From the NCBI GenBank assembly GCA_021323945.1, contig JAJPKA010000020.1:806001-870000 (forward strand): 64,000 nucleotides of DNA, given 5' to 3'. Under the pieces are notes generated by a model. The model did no database searches, was not told the DNA's origin, and saw nothing but the letters and a program-made list of their open reading frames with translations. Made by a program: the position numbers and the translations under genes. Below are positions 1 through 10,124 of this stretch, in pieces; position 1 is the stretch's first letter, and each line of letters opens with the position of its first letter. Origin of the DNA: Pseudomonadota bacterium (GTDB taxonomy: Bacteria; Desulfobacterota; Binatia; Binatales; Binataceae).

Positions 1-317
1 CGATATTTATCACAGAGGACGAGGGTGGTGGTTACTATGACTCAGGTTATGTTCAGGTTCTCGACTTTTTCGGCGACGGCACACGAATTCCGCTAATCGT
101 GGTATCGCCATATTCGCAAGGAGGCGCAGTAGTCCATACCTATTATGATCATGTCTCTATATTAAAGTTCATCGAGTACAATTGGGGGTTGCCCACTATT
201 TCCTCCGATAGCCGCGACAATTTACCAAACCCGTTACCCTCGTCAGATCCCTATGTGCCCGCGAATCAACCCGCGATCGGGAATTTGCTCGATATGTTCA
301 ACTTTCCGGGAGATTGA
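1..317 (+). CDS. Phosphoesterase-family protein, C-terminal part (5' end outside window)
   Basis: The reading frame is open from the first bases of the window and stops at 317, so only about the last 105 residues are present. The visible part has the order expected for the C-terminal region of phosphoesterase-family enzymes (phospholipase C or acid phosphatase type): an early ITEDEGGG stretch whose acidic residues would bind metal, then RIPLIVVSPYS, then a conserved tyrosine/histidine patch TYYDHVSILKFIE, and a Pro/Ser-rich tail. Enzymes of this family hydrolyse phosphate esters outside the cytoplasm. The substrate, the signal peptide and the N-terminal metal ligands cannot be judged because they lie upstream. 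No gene follows on this strand until nadB. Confidence 0.72.
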   Translation, partial: IFITEDEGGGYYDSGYVQVLDFFGDGTRIPLIVVSPYSQGGAVVHTYYDHVSILKFIEYNWGLPTISSDSRDNLPNPLPSSDPYVPANQPAIGNLLDMFNFPGD

Positions 318-788
318 TCTGTAATAGACAGGCGACTCACATTTGATTTGACAGAAGCGGGACTGGCGCGATAGCCAGCCCGTTTCTGTCCGGAGACAAT
401 CACTTTCGAATCTATGTGCAGCGCCCGGGGCGACTATAACAGCACGCAACCGCGTTTTGGCCTGCTTGGACCTGATCCTGGGATGGCGCGCCTGAACGGC
501 GGTGCGGCCCGCCATCGCTGGTGCGACTCAACGCATATACTCGCGTCGGAGTTGCCTAAGTGTCGCCCATCGGGGGAGACGCACATGGTCCTACCTGGGC
601 ATGCAGTTGACCTCGGGCGCGCCCTCTGCGCCGTTCCGTCGCCGCGCCCTTGATTCTTTCGACAACTTAGTGATGAAGAAGTAGCCAGATTTTATGCCCG
701 GCTTACCACAAGAGGGTGCAACCCTCACTCCCAGGCCTTGGGCCCCCTCTAATCCGCACAGAGGCTCGTGAGTCAACCGAAGTCCGGG
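318..788. other. Non-coding stretch between phosphoesterase and tRNA-Gly
   Basis: Apart from the hairpin at 350-390 no gene is convincing here. The overlapping small frames on both strands are rich in Arg, Pro and Cys, have no ribosome-binding site and resemble no family I recognise. The stretch could hold the promoter of an unseen RNA, but no such structure was identified. Confidence 0.4.
350..390. terminator. Strong hairpin 33 bases after the phosphoesterase stop
   Basis: A 41-base inverted repeat has an outer 7-bp stem (ACAGAA-type arms at 350-356 and 384-390) and inner CGGG/CCCG and CTGGC/GCCAG stems closing on a 6-base loop. It lies just after the phosphoesterase stop codon, the expected place for transcript-end structure. 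No U-run follows on either strand, so it is not a textbook intrinsic terminator. It may be a 3' stabilising hairpin or a factor-assisted terminator. Confidence 0.5.
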
Positions 789-864
789 TGGAGCGGGTGA
801 ACGGTTTCGAACCGTCGACCTTGTGCTTGGCAAGCACACGCTCTACCAACTGAGCTACACCCGC
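789..864 (-). tRNA. tRNA-Gly (anticodon GCC)
   Basis: Read on the minus strand this is a complete 76-base cloverleaf. The acceptor stem GCGGGTG pairs with CACCCGC, the D-arm contains GCTCAGTTGGTAGAGC, and the anticodon stem TGTGC/GCACA encloses the loop TTGCCAA with anticodon GCC. The T-arm has the TTCGAAA loop, the discriminator base is T, and the 3' CCA is encoded at 789-791. It decodes glycine GGC/GGU codons. It lies alone, 74 bases downstream of pgsA on the same strand. Confidence 0.97.
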
Positions 865-938
865 TCTCCAACGCAATTCTATTTTCGCGGTGGTTGCCAT
901 AATTGTCAACGCGAGTCCGCTGGAGCGCTTTGACCGTG

Positions 939-1526
939 CTACATTGCGGCCCGCTGGACCGGTTGACTACGCTCGCGCACTGTCAAAAGCCGAAAGCCTT
1001 TGATGAAATAATCGATCGCCGACCAGATGCTTACAATCAGCGCGATCCAAAGCAAGAATAGGCCTGCGGCGAAGAAATCGATGTTGAAATAAGTATAATG
1101 GATCAGGAGGCCTTGGACGGCCATTGCTTGCAACACCATCTTGTATTTGCCGAGTTCCTCTGCGCCGATGATCTGGCCTTCGGCTGCTGCAAGTCCGCGC
1201 AGACCAGTGACCAGGATCTCGCGGGAGACCAGTATTACCACCATCCAACCCGGGACCCGGGGCGAACGTGAAATGCCGGTAAGCATTATCAGAGCGGCGG
1301 TAACAACCAGCTTGTCGGCGAGTGGGTCAAGGAATTGCCCAATGGTGCTGCCGCTGTCGTAATTGCGGGCAATATAGCCGTCGAGAAAATCCGTTATGGT
1401 GGCGATGAAAAAGATTGCGGCCGCGCCCGCCGACGCCCCTCGCCCTGGGAACATCAGCGCCACCACCAGCAGCGGTACCGTGGCGATTCGAATCAGGGTC
1501 AGCAAATTGGGAGTTGTCAATGTCAC
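939..1526 (-). CDS. pgsA: CDP-diacylglycerol--glycerol-3-phosphate 3-phosphatidyltransferase
   Basis: A membrane enzyme of 195 residues that makes phosphatidylglycerol phosphate from CDP-diacylglycerol and glycerol-3-phosphate, the committed step to phosphatidylglycerol and cardiolipin. The CDP-alcohol phosphatidyltransferase signature is complete: DFLDGYIAR near residue 46, then G-x3-D-x3-D as GQFLDPLAD about 15 residues later. It opens with NLLTLIRI, as PgsA proteins do, and has several hydrophobic helices. Length is normal for PgsA. The start is GTG at 1526; a TTG two codons later is an alternative. It is divergent from nadB with a 294-base gap that holds both promoters. Confidence 0.93.
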   Translation of the reverse strand: MTLTTPNLLTLIRIATVPLLVVALMFPGRGASAGAAAIFFIATITDFLDGYIARNYDSGSTIGQFLDPLADKLVVTAALIMLTGISRSPRVPGWMVVILVSREILVTGLRGLAAAEGQIIGAEELGKYKMVLQAMAVQGLLIHYTYFNIDFFAAGLFLLWIALIVSIWSAIDYFIKGFRLLTVRERSQPVQRAAM

Positions 1527-1820
1527 CGACCGTGGAGCTTCCGAGATCTTGGGCGAGGCCAGCAGTCTTCGCGATTACATGAGGCGCGGCTCAGCGCTCG
1601 CGGCCAATTTGGCAATTCGCAAAAGTTGGTCACCCATCAGTTCGACAATAAGGCAACTGTAGTCGTGTGGCAATGTGAGCAATCTGGCAGCTGCTACACA
1701 GATTGGCTTAACCTTCCACATGGTCCACCGTCGGCACTGGCAATGCCAACGCGAGTTAGCTTGACTGTTCGGGTAACCCTCGATTAGCGTCGGGCGTTTG
1801 GTTGGGCGCTTTTAGTTTTT

Positions 1821-3446
1821 ATGGATCCAATTAGGACCGATTTCCTGGTAATAGGCGGGGGCATTGCCGGGCTGCTCTTTGCCATCAAAGCTTCGCGTCT
1901 GGGCTCGGTCACGGTTCTGACCAAAGCCGGCAGTAACGAAGCCAATACCGCCTATGCGCAAGGTGGAATCGCGAGCGTCTGGAGCGTGGATGATTCGTTC
2001 GAGTCTCATGTCAACGACACCTTGCGGGCTGGTGATGGTCTTTGCAACCGGCCAGCGGTCGAAGCCATTGTGCGCGAAGGGCCGGACGCCGTGCGCGAAC
2101 TTATTTCGCTCGGCACTCGCTTCACCCGCATCGATGCCGGCGGCGAGGACGAGTACGACCTTGGCCGCGAAGGTGGCCATTCGCATCGACGTGTTCTGCA
2201 CGCCCAGGATTTAACCGGGCGCGAGATTATGCGTGCATTGGGCGAAGCGGCGGCTGCCTGCTCGAATCTGCAAATACTGGAGAACCACGTCGCCGTTGAC
2301 CTGTTAATCGAAAGACCGCCTGTTAGCCAGCCGATTTGCTGGGGCGCATACGCTCTTAGCAAGACAACCAGGAAAGTACATCGGGTGATCGCCAGAGCTA
2401 CCCTGCTAGCCACCGGTGGCGCCGGAAAGGTTTACCTCTATACGACCAACCCGGACATCGCTTCGGGGGATGGAGTCGCGATGGCTTATCGGGCCGGCAT
2501 TCCGATCGCGAACATGGAATTTTATCAGTTTCATCCCACCTGTCTGTTTCATCCGGCAGCCAAATCGTTTCTAATCTCCGAAGCCTTGCGGGGAGAGGGC
2601 GCCATCCTACGCCTGCCGGACGGGACCGCTTTCATGGCACGCTATCATCCTGACGCGGAACTCGCACCGCGGGACGTCGTCGCGCGCGCCATTGATTCTG
2701 AAATGAAGCGGCTGGGCCTCGACTGCGTCTATCTTGATATCAGCCATCGGCCCGCCTCGTACGTGCGTGAGCGTTTCCCTAACATCTATAAGCGATGTCT
2801 GAGCTATGGCTATGATTTGACGGAACGCCCCATTCCGGTCGTGCCAGCGGCCCACTATATGTGCGGCGGCGTAATGACGGACCTCGAGGGGCGAACCACA
2901 ATTGGGCGGCTGTATGCGGCCGGTGAAACTGCGATGACCGGTCTGCACGGGGCGAATCGCCTGGCGTCGAATTCTTTGCTGGAAGCGGCGGTAATGGCGC
3001 GGCGGTCATTTGCCGCTGCTCGAGATGAGCTCAGCAAGGACTCTAAACGCCCCCCCAGCTTTCCCGAGTGGGACCCCGGGAGAGCAGCTCGGACCGAGGA
3101 ACGGGTTCTGATAACGCATAGCTGGGACGAGATCCGTCGCCTGATGTGGAACTACGTTGGAATTGTGCGCAGCGATCGGCGCCTGGAACGCGCCTTGCGC
3201 CGCATCCAACTACTGAAAGAAGAGATCCACAGCTACTACTGGGATCATCTGCTCGATTCGGATCTGATAGAGTTGCGCAACCTGGTGATTGTTGCGGAAC
3301 TGGTGGTGCGCAGTGCGCTGAAGCGCAAAGAATCCCGCGGCCTCCACTATACCATCGATCATCCCAGCCGCGACGACAACCACTGGCGGTACGACACAGT
3401 CATCCGCCGCGAGGATGTGCAACCATTGACCGGCTCTCCGGCTTGA
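1821..3446 (+). CDS. nadB: L-aspartate oxidase
   Basis: A flavoprotein of 541 residues that oxidises L-aspartate to iminoaspartate, the first step of de novo NAD synthesis; with NadA this gives quinolinate. The N-terminus has the FAD dinucleotide-binding motif IGGGIAGL (about residues 11-18). The succinate dehydrogenase/fumarate reductase-like active region includes ASGDGVAMA, EFYQFHPT and SEALRGEG, and the second FAD contact lies in GLHGANRLASNSLLEA. A C-terminal helical domain follows. Length matches the family (about 530-540). The relatives succinate dehydrogenase and fumarate reductase flavoproteins are longer and would normally sit with iron-sulfur and membrane subunits, which are absent. 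nadA and nadC are not in the window. The gene is monocistronic by layout. Confidence 0.95.
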   Translation: MDPIRTDFLVIGGGIAGLLFAIKASRLGSVTVLTKAGSNEANTAYAQGGIASVWSVDDSFESHVNDTLRAGDGLCNRPAVEAIVREGPDAVRELISLGTRFTRIDAGGEDEYDLGREGGHSHRRVLHAQDLTGREIMRALGEAAAACSNLQILENHVAVDLLIERPPVSQPICWGAYALSKTTRKVHRVIARATLLATGGAGKVYLYTTNPDIASGDGVAMAYRAGIPIANMEFYQFHPTCLFHPAAKSFLISEALRGEGAILRLPDGTAFMARYHPDAELAPRDVVARAIDSEMKRLGLDCVYLDISHRPASYVRERFPNIYKRCLSYGYDLTERPIPVVPAAHYMCGGVMTDLEGRTTIGRLYAAGETAMTGLHGANRLASNSLLEAAVMARRSFAAARDELSKDSKRPPSFPEWDPGRAARTEERVLITHSWDEIRRLMWNYVGIVRSDRRLERALRRIQLLKEEIHSYYWDHLLDSDLIELRNLVIVAELVVRSALKRKESRGLHYTIDHPSRDDNHWRYDTVIRREDVQPLTGSPA

Positions 3447-3865
3447 CCGCAAGCGCACCTGCTAGAGCGTCAAAGCAATCCCCCAGCCGTGCGCATTTCG
3501 TAACGAAACGCAGTGGGCCAAGAGAAGTGTCCAATATCTGCGAATCAGTCGGCTCTGCAGATAGTCGCAAATAGCGGTCCGGTTGCTGAGCCATACTATG
3601 TGTCCTACCTATAGCTGCACCGGCCGGGCGCTGGACCACTTTCATCGCCGCCACTTTTGCTAGGATCGCAATGCTGACATGTTGGCTGTGCGAATCAGCA
3701 GCGCAATCCGCGTCAGCCCCACATACTGCATCTGAACATGGGCGTGTTTTTTTTATCCAAGCATGCCTTAAAAGCATGATTTGCCATTGAACCGCGAATA
3801 CTTCAGGAGATGCAGGAGGCCGACGATTTGTCCCTCCCGGTGGCCTGGCTAGTCTTTGCAATTGT
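3447..3865. other. Intergenic stretch between nadB and leuS ends
   Basis: nadB and leuS converge on this 419-base stretch. A 153-codon minus-strand frame runs through it but overlaps the nadB 3' end, has no ribosome-binding site and looks random in composition. A run of eight T at about 3746-3753 has no adjoining stable stem that I could fold. No gene or clear terminator was found. Confidence 0.4.
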
Positions 3866-6301
3866 TCAAACGACGATGCTGACCAGCTTGTCTGGCACGT
3901 AAATCACCTTTCGTGGGGCCTTGCCGGCCAGGTGTCTCTGCACCGGCTCTCGAGTCAGGGCGAGACGTCGCACATCGTCTTCCGGAGTCCCCGCATCTAT
4001 TGTCAGGCGGTCGCGCACTTTTCCGTTGATTTGGACGACCACCGTAACACTATCATCGCGTGTCAGTGCGGGGTCGAAGTGAGGCCAGGACTCCAGGTGC
4101 ACCGATTCCTGATGGCCCAGGGCACGCCAGAATTCCTCGGTGATATGGGGTGCCATCGGCGCCAAGAGCACGACGTAGCTCTCGATGGCAAAGCGCCCTA
4201 ACTGTTCGGGTTGGAGTTTCTGGAAATAATTCAGTAGGTCCATCAAGGCGGCTAAAGCAGTGTTGAAGCGCAATCGTTCGATATGGTCAGTGACCGTTCG
4301 AATGGTCTTGTGCGTCCGCTTGAGTGTCTCCAATGAGGGATTACCCTGCGGGCAACCGGCTTCGACATAGCGCCGCACCAGAGTCCAGACGCGGCTCAGA
4401 TAGCGAGAAGTGCCGACCACGCCTTCCTCATTCCAGTTGGTTGCCTCTTCGAAGGGCCCCATAAACAACTCCCACAGGCGCAGCGCGTCGGCTCCATATT
4501 TTTCGACCATCGCATCGGGAGTCACCACGTTGCCACGGCTTTTGGACATCTTTTGTCCATCTGCAGCCCAGATCATCCCTTGATTCCGCAATACGGGAAA
4601 GGGTTCGGTGAACCTTACCAATCCTGCGTCGTACATCACCTTGGTCCACATGCGTGCGTACAACAGGTGCATCACAGCATGCTCCGCGCCGCCGACGTAG
4701 AGGTCGACCGGTAACCAGTAATCGCCCGCCTTCTTGTCAAACGGTCCAGCGTCGTAGTGGGGTGAGGCAAAGCGCAGAAAGTACCACGACGAGCAGGCGA
4801 ATCCGTCCAGCGTGTCGGTTTCACGGGTGGCTGATCCGCCACACTTGGGGCACGTCGTGTTGACAAACTCAGGAACATTGGCGAGTGGCGATCTTCCTGT
4901 TCCCGAGGGCTGATAATCAGTCATATCCGGAAGGATTACCGGCAATTGGTCCTCGGGGACGGGGACCACTCCGTCTTTGGCGCAATAAACGATCGGAATC
5001 GGGCAACCCCAGTAACGTTGGCGAGAAATCAGCCAATCGCGCATCCGATAGCTCACAGTTGGACGTCCGATTTCATGTTCTTCGGCGTATTTGCAAACGG
5101 CCCGAATAGCCGCTTCGGTCTTCATGCCATTGAGGAAGCCGGAATTTACAGCGATCCCGTATTCGGTAAAAGCGCGATCGGACGGTGCCGGGGTTCCATC
5201 CGCAGGGACGGTGACCACTGGAATTTCTAAGCCGTACTTCTTGGCGAACTCGAAGTCGCGCTGGTCTTCGCCTGGCGCAGCCATAATCGCCCCGGTGCCG
5301 TAGCCCATCAACACGTAATCGGCGATCCAGATGGGAATTGCGCGGTTGGTGAAGAGGTTTTGGGCATAGGCGCCCGTGAACACGCCGGTCTTTTCCTTGA
5401 CGGTCGAAAGCCGTTCAATCTCACTCTGCCGTCGTGCCTGCGCTACGTAGTTTTCGACCTCGTGGCGTTGCGCGGGCGAGGTAATTTCTGGAACCAGGGG
5501 ATGTTCCGGCGCCAGCACCATGAACGAGACGCCAAACACGGTGTCGGGACGCGTGGTGAAGAAGCGCACTTCCCGCCCTGGATGCCCGACGACCGGAAAA
5601 GCCAGCTCGGCACCCTCGGAACGGCCAATCCAATTCCGCTGCATCAGCTTTATGGGCTCAGGCCAGTCGATGCCGTCCAAGTCGGCCAGCAACCGGTCGG
5701 CGTACGCGGTAATCTTGAAAAACCATTGCTCAAGATCCTTTTTTGAAACGGGGGTGTCAGTGTGGCGCCAGCAGCAGCCGTTGACCACTTGTTCATTGGC
5801 CAAGATGGTCCGGCATTTTTCACACCACCATTGCGAACCCAGAGCACGGTAAGCCAGGCCGCGCCGATAGAGCAGCAAGAAGAACCATTGTGTCCACTTA
5901 TAGTAATCTGGCGAGGACGAATTGATTTCGCGACTCCAATCATAAGCGCACCCCACCAGTTTCAGCTGACGTTTGAAGTTGGCCGCGTAGCGGGGGACGG
6001 TCTCCTTTGGGTGCAGGCCCTTTAAGAGCGCGTCGTTTTCGGCCGGCAAACCAAAAGCGTCCCAACCCATCGGATGCAGGACGTTGAAGCCGGCCATCCG
6101 CTTGTAACGGCCAATCACGTCGCAGGGAACGTAGTTATGCAGGTGGCCCACGGAGAGCCCGTCGCCCGACGGATACGGGAACATCTCGAGAACGTAAAAC
6201 TTTGGGCGGCCCGGATCTTCGCGGGTCACGTAAAGATTAGAGCGTTCCCACTCCTGCTGCCATTTGAATTCGATCGCTGCCGGCTCGTATCTTTCTTTCA
6301 T
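3866..6301 (-). CDS. leuS: Leucyl-tRNA synthetase
   Basis: A class I aminoacyl-tRNA synthetase of 811 residues that charges tRNA-Leu. The HIGH-type signature is seen as FPYPSGDGLSVGHLHNY near residue 41, a zinc-binding CEKC appears near 160, the CP1 editing domain follows (TTRPDTVFG near 250), and the KMSKS loop reads QKMSKSRGN near 575. An anticodon-binding helical domain ends the protein. Length is slightly below the usual 820-870. The ATG at 6301 precedes MKERYEP, the typical start. It stands alone on the minus strand and diverges from the acyl-CoA block with 59 bases between the starts. Confidence 0.97.
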   Translation of the reverse strand: MKERYEPAAIEFKWQQEWERSNLYVTREDPGRPKFYVLEMFPYPSGDGLSVGHLHNYVPCDVIGRYKRMAGFNVLHPMGWDAFGLPAENDALLKGLHPKETVPRYAANFKRQLKLVGCAYDWSREINSSSPDYYKWTQWFFLLLYRRGLAYRALGSQWWCEKCRTILANEQVVNGCCWRHTDTPVSKKDLEQWFFKITAYADRLLADLDGIDWPEPIKLMQRNWIGRSEGAELAFPVVGHPGREVRFFTTRPDTVFGVSFMVLAPEHPLVPEITSPAQRHEVENYVAQARRQSEIERLSTVKEKTGVFTGAYAQNLFTNRAIPIWIADYVLMGYGTGAIMAAPGEDQRDFEFAKKYGLEIPVVTVPADGTPAPSDRAFTEYGIAVNSGFLNGMKTEAAIRAVCKYAEEHEIGRPTVSYRMRDWLISRQRYWGCPIPIVYCAKDGVVPVPEDQLPVILPDMTDYQPSGTGRSPLANVPEFVNTTCPKCGGSATRETDTLDGFACSSWYFLRFASPHYDAGPFDKKAGDYWLPVDLYVGGAEHAVMHLLYARMWTKVMYDAGLVRFTEPFPVLRNQGMIWAADGQKMSKSRGNVVTPDAMVEKYGADALRLWELFMGPFEEATNWNEEGVVGTSRYLSRVWTLVRRYVEAGCPQGNPSLETLKRTHKTIRTVTDHIERLRFNTALAALMDLLNYFQKLQPEQLGRFAIESYVVLLAPMAPHITEEFWRALGHQESVHLESWPHFDPALTRDDSVTVVVQINGKVRDRLTIDAGTPEDDVRRLALTREPVQRHLAGKAPRKVIYVPDKLVSIVV

Positions 6302-6360
6302 ACGCTATTGTTATAAAACAATTACTAGTAAAAGAATGCGGAACCAACCATCGGTTTCAG

Positions 6361-7143
6361 GTGACTCATTTGGAAAACTTGATTTTCGAGACCGGGGAAA
6401 TTTCGCTCCTGACCATCAACCGGCCAAAGGCACTCAACGCCTTGAATCGTCAGGTGATCGAGGAGATGACCCGAACCTTACGCGACGTCCGCGATGACCA
6501 GACGATCCGAGTGCTGATCGTGACCGGCGCCGGGGAGCGCGCTTTCGTCGCGGGGGCGGATATCGCCGCGATGTCAGAAATGTCGCCGATCGAGGGGCTG
6601 GAATTCAGTCGATTGGGCCATCGCTTGATGCAGGATATCGAGGACCTGCCGATTCCGGTTATCGCGGCGGTCAACGGCTTCGCACTTGGCGGCGGGCTCG
6701 AGCTCGCTATGGCTTGCGATCTGATTGTGGCGGGCGAAAACGCTCGGTTTGGACAGCCGGAAATCAATCTTGGTTTGATTCCAGGCTTTGGAGGCACCCA
6801 GCGCTTGGCCCATCGTGTCGGCCAGGCACGAGCTCGGCAATTGATCATGCTCGGCGAGATGATAGATGCCAAAACAGCTTGCGAGTGGGGCCTGGTCAAC
6901 AAAGTCGTCAGCTCCAACCAACTGTTGGCCGAAACGCGCGACCTGGCCGCAAAGCTCATAGCCAAGTCAGGGTTCGCGCTGCGCCAGGCGAAGGCTGCGC
7001 TGCGTGCTTCGTTTACGATGGAGGAGGATGCCGGACTGCGGTTCGAGCAGAGTGCTTTCGGGCTGACTTTCTCCGGCGCTGACCGAATTGAGGGGACGAA
7101 GGCATTCGTCGAAAAGCGCGAGCCCAAATGGCAGCACCGCTGA
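6361..7143 (+). CDS. Enoyl-CoA hydratase/isomerase family protein
   Basis: A crotonase-fold protein of 260 residues. The oxyanion-hole regions are AFVAGADI (about 61-68) and GFALGGG (about 106-112). Both glutamates used by classical hydratases are present: E114 in GGLELAMACD and E134 in GQPEINLG. GGTQRL follows at about 144. This supports hydration of trans-2-enoyl-CoA in a beta-oxidation or branched-chain pathway. The start is GTG at 6361, chosen because MTHLENLIFE is the expected N-terminus; the ribosome-binding site is weak. It is the first gene of a block with two acyl-CoA dehydrogenases and methylmalonyl-CoA mutase. Exact acyl chain preference cannot be read from sequence. Confidence 0.9.
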   Translation: MTHLENLIFETGEISLLTINRPKALNALNRQVIEEMTRTLRDVRDDQTIRVLIVTGAGERAFVAGADIAAMSEMSPIEGLEFSRLGHRLMQDIEDLPIPVIAAVNGFALGGGLELAMACDLIVAGENARFGQPEINLGLIPGFGGTQRLAHRVGQARARQLIMLGEMIDAKTACEWGLVNKVVSSNQLLAETRDLAAKLIAKSGFALRQAKAALRASFTMEEDAGLRFEQSAFGLTFSGADRIEGTKAFVEKREPKWQHR

Positions 7144-7336
7144 GGTTCGCCGCTGCCAACCTCGTGCGGGCAGCGTGATCCCGTCGCCGAAATCGAGCTG
7201 CGAGTCCGACGTGGTCGGTAGTTCCGTCTGTACCGAGGACGGTCGGCGCTCATTCTATCGACGCCGCTAACCATCTAATATAAAAAGTAGTCGCGGCGTT
7301 GGGGCCGAAGAAGGCTGACAGCAGCAAATATCTTTG

Positions 7337-8482
7337 ATGGATCTGGAACTTACTGAGGCTCAGCGTGAGGCGCGGGATGTTGCGCGTCGGTTCGCGCGAG
7401 AAAAGCTGGATCGCGTTGGCATCGAAGTCGACCGCACGCATCAATTTCCACGGGCGGCGATTGAGGAACTTGGCAAGCTTGGTATGCTGGGTATCTTTAT
7501 TCCGCAAGAGTACGGCGGATCTGGCCTCGACAACGTAGCGTACGCGCTTGTCATCGAAGAGCTGTCGGTCGAATGCGCATCCACGGGAGTTATTGTCTCA
7601 GCCCATTCGTCCCTTGGCTCCTGGCCGATCCTAGGTGCGGGCAGCGAGGCGCAACGCCTTCGGTACCTCCCTAAGATGGCGAGCGGTGAATGGCTGGGGT
7701 GTTTTGCATTGACCGAACCGCAAGCAGGCTCTGATGCGGCCGGTCAGAAGACCCGAGCGGTTCGCGACGGCGACTTTTACGTGGTCAATGGCACCAAGAA
7801 TTTCATTACCAATGGTCCAGAGGCTGCGATTTGTATTCTGTTCGCCAACACGGCACCCGATCAGGGACACCACGGCATCAGCGCCTTCATCGTTGAGACG
7901 TCCAGCCCAGGCTTTAACGTCGTGCGCACCGAAGACAAGATGGGGATCCACGCCGCTCACAGCGCACAATTGAGCTTTTCGGACCTCCGCGTGCCCGCCG
8001 AGAATTTGCTCGGTAGCGAGGGAGAGGGGTTTAAGATCGCAATGAAGACGCTGGACGGCGGGAGAATTGGGATCGCAGCTCAGGCCGTCGGAATTGCCCG
8101 TGCCGCGCTTGAAGCCTCCCTAAAATATGCGCACGAGCGCAAGACGTTCGGCAATCCCCTGGCCAGCTATCAGGCGATACAATGGAAGCTGGCCGATATG
8201 GCGGTAGAGGTTGATGCTGCCCGCTTACTGACTTTGCAAGCGGCCTCCTTGAAAGATCGCGGCGAGCCATGTACGAAGCAGTCCGCGATGGCAAAATTAT
8301 TCGCCGCTGAAACCGCGATGAAGGCCGCGACCGAAGCGGTTCAGATTCATGGCGGTTATGGTTACACGAAACAATTCAAAGTCGAACGGTTCTTTCGCGA
8401 TGCGAAGATAACCGAAATATACGAAGGGACTTCGGAAATTCAACGCCTGGTGATCTCGGGCCACGTGCTGCGGAACCGGTGA
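7337..8482 (+). CDS. Acyl-CoA dehydrogenase (first copy)
   Basis: An FAD flavoenzyme of 381 residues that desaturates acyl-CoA at alpha-beta and passes electrons to electron-transfer flavoprotein. Typical landmarks are present: [10 protein letters not shown] at the start, [14 protein letters not shown] (about 127-140), the FAD contact FITNGPEA (about 157), [10 protein letters not shown] (about 280), IHGGYGYTK (about 340) and YEGTSEIQR near 365, whose Glu is the catalytic base position in short-chain enzymes. The first ATG at 7337 is preferred over a TTG one codon earlier. A 193-base gap separates it from the hydratase, and the mutase starts 7 bases after its stop. Substrate (butyryl-, isobutyryl-, glutaryl-like) is undetermined. 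Confidence 0.92.
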   Translation: MDLELTEAQREARDVARRFAREKLDRVGIEVDRTHQFPRAAIEELGKLGMLGIFIPQEYGGSGLDNVAYALVIEELSVECASTGVIVSAHSSLGSWPILGAGSEAQRLRYLPKMASGEWLGCFALTEPQAGSDAAGQKTRAVRDGDFYVVNGTKNFITNGPEAAICILFANTAPDQGHHGISAFIVETSSPGFNVVRTEDKMGIHAAHSAQLSFSDLRVPAENLLGSEGEGFKIAMKTLDGGRIGIAAQAVGIARAALEASLKYAHERKTFGNPLASYQAIQWKLADMAVEVDAARLLTLQAASLKDRGEPCTKQSAMAKLFAAETAMKAATEAVQIHGGYGYTKQFKVERFFRDAKITEIYEGTSEIQRLVISGHVLRNR

Positions 8483-8489
8483 GGGACCT

Positions 8490-10124
8490 GTGACAACAAA
8501 GCGGGAATGGCTGGAACAGACCTATAAACATGCCAAGGAGCGGCCCGTCCGCTTCACGACGCTTTCGGATCTTGAAGTCGAGCCACTTTATACGCCGGAA
8601 GATGTCAAAGGCAGTTACGATGCCTCCTTGGGCTACCCCGGAGCGTTCCCGTACACCCGAGGAGTGTACGAATCGATGTACCGGGGACGCCTGTGGACCA
8701 TGCGCCAGTTCGCGGGCTATGGCCTGGCCGAAGATACCAACAAGCGATTCCGTTTTCTCTTATCGCAGGGCCAGGACGGCCTCTCGACAGCGTTCGATAT
8801 GCCGACGCTCATGGGTTATGACGCCGACAGTGAGCGCGCCATCGGCGAGGTCGGGCGCGAAGGCGTCTCCGTCTCATCGGTCCATGACATGCAGACTCTG
8901 TTCGATCAAATCCCGATTGGGCGGGTATCGACGTCGATGACAGTGAACTGCTCGGCATCGGTACTGCTCGCGGCTTACTTGGTCGTTGCTGAGCGTCAGG
9001 GTGTTCCGTGGGAGCAGGTGAGCGGCACGATCCAGAATGACATGCTCAAAGAGTACATCGCCCAAAAAGAATGGATCTGTCCGCCCGCTCCGGCCTTGCG
9101 CATCGTGACCGACATGATCGAATTTTGCACGAAAAAGGTCCCGCGCTTTCATCCGGTCTCGATCTCCGGCTACCACATTCGCGAGGCGGGCGCGACCGCC
9201 GTGCAGGAATTGGCCTTCACCATTGCAGACGGCCTTTGCTATGTCGAAGATGCCGTCAAACGTGGCCTTAACGTCGATGATTTCGCGCCGCGGTTGTCGT
9301 TCTTTTGGGATATCCACATCGACTTCCTCGAGGAGATCGCCAAGCTTCGCGCGGCGCGGCGAATGTGGGCGCGCCTGATGAAAGAACGATTTGGTGCCAA
9401 AAATCCGCGTTCGATGATGCTGCGCACCCATGCTCAGACGGCCGGTGTTTCTCTCACCGCGCAACAACCACTTAATAACGTGGTGCGAGTTGCTCTGCAG
9501 GCATTGGCAGGAGTTCTCGGCGGCGTCCAGTCAATGCATACCAACTCAATGGACGAGACTCTGGCTCTGCCGACCGAGCAAGCAGTGATGGTTGCGCTGC
9601 GAACCCAACAGATCATCGCCGAGGAAACCGGCGTTGCCAACATTATCGATCCTTTGGGTGGCAGTTACGCAATCGAGGCCCTGACGGATAAAGTCGAGGC
9701 TGAAGCCCTCGAATATATTCGTAAGATCGATGAGATGGGCGGGATGCTAAAGGCTATTGAGCGGGGTTATCCGCAACGAGAAATCGCCGAGGCTGCCTTC
9801 AGATACCAGCGGCAGTTGGAGCAAGGAGTGAAGACTGTCGTCGGAGTGAATAAGTTTGTGGTTCCCGAAGAGCTGCCTATTGAGGTGCTCAGGATTGATC
9901 CTGCAATCGAAGAGCGTCAGGTTCAGCGAGTTCGCAAAATGAAACGCGAACGAAACAACATGGCGGTCAAGGAGGCGCTCAAGCGAGTTGCAGACGCCTG
10001 CCATTCGGGCGAGAACCTCATGGAACCGATTTGCGAAGCGGTGCGGCGTGAGGCCACGGTAGGTGAGATTAGCGACGTCTTTCGCTCCGAATTCGGTGTC
10101 TATACGGATCCGGGCTGGCTATGA
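8490..10124 (+). CDS. Methylmalonyl-CoA mutase family protein, catalytic (alpha) subunit
   Basis: A 544-residue TIM-barrel subunit of a two-part B12-dependent acyl-CoA mutase; the cobalamin domain is encoded separately at 10356-10760. It shows [18 protein letters not shown] (about 55-72), the substrate-binding region [33 protein letters not shown] (about 230) and TAQQPLNN. The tyrosine of SMY and the arginine of PALR match by alignment from memory the Tyr89 and Arg207 that select methylmalonyl-CoA in the Propionibacterium enzyme. This favours methylmalonyl over isobutyryl substrate, as inference. The start is GTG at 8490 with GAGGGA just upstream, 7 bases after the dehydrogenase stop, so the two are probably cotranscribed. 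Confidence 0.9.
   Translation: MTTKREWLEQTYKHAKERPVRFTTLSDLEVEPLYTPEDVKGSYDASLGYPGAFPYTRGVYESMYRGRLWTMRQFAGYGLAEDTNKRFRFLLSQGQDGLSTAFDMPTLMGYDADSERAIGEVGREGVSVSSVHDMQTLFDQIPIGRVSTSMTVNCSASVLLAAYLVVAERQGVPWEQVSGTIQNDMLKEYIAQKEWICPPAPALRIVTDMIEFCTKKVPRFHPVSISGYHIREAGATAVQELAFTIADGLCYVEDAVKRGLNVDDFAPRLSFFWDIHIDFLEEIAKLRAARRMWARLMKERFGAKNPRSMMLRTHAQTAGVSLTAQQPLNNVVRVALQALAGVLGGVQSMHTNSMDETLALPTEQAVMVALRTQQIIAEETGVANIIDPLGGSYAIEALTDKVEAEALEYIRKIDEMGGMLKAIERGYPQREIAEAAFRYQRQLEQGVKTVVGVNKFVVPEELPIEVLRIDPAIEERQVQRVRKMKRERNNMAVKEALKRVADACHSGENLMEPICEAVRREATVGEISDVFRSEFGVYTDPGWL

Noticed and set aside
3400-3861. 153-codon minus-strand frame between nadB and leuS
   Set aside because: It overlaps the nadB end, has no ribosome-binding site and has scattered composition without recognisable motifs.
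6361-7143. Possible loss of a catalytic glutamate in the enoyl-CoA hydratase
   Set aside because: A first alignment seemed to place Gln at a catalytic site, but correct registration puts the two glutamates at E114 and E134, both present.
6450-7274. 274-codon minus-strand frame across the enoyl-CoA hydratase gene
   Set aside because: It mirrors the true gene, is very rich in Ser/Arg/Pro, and the plus strand carries complete crotonase motifs.
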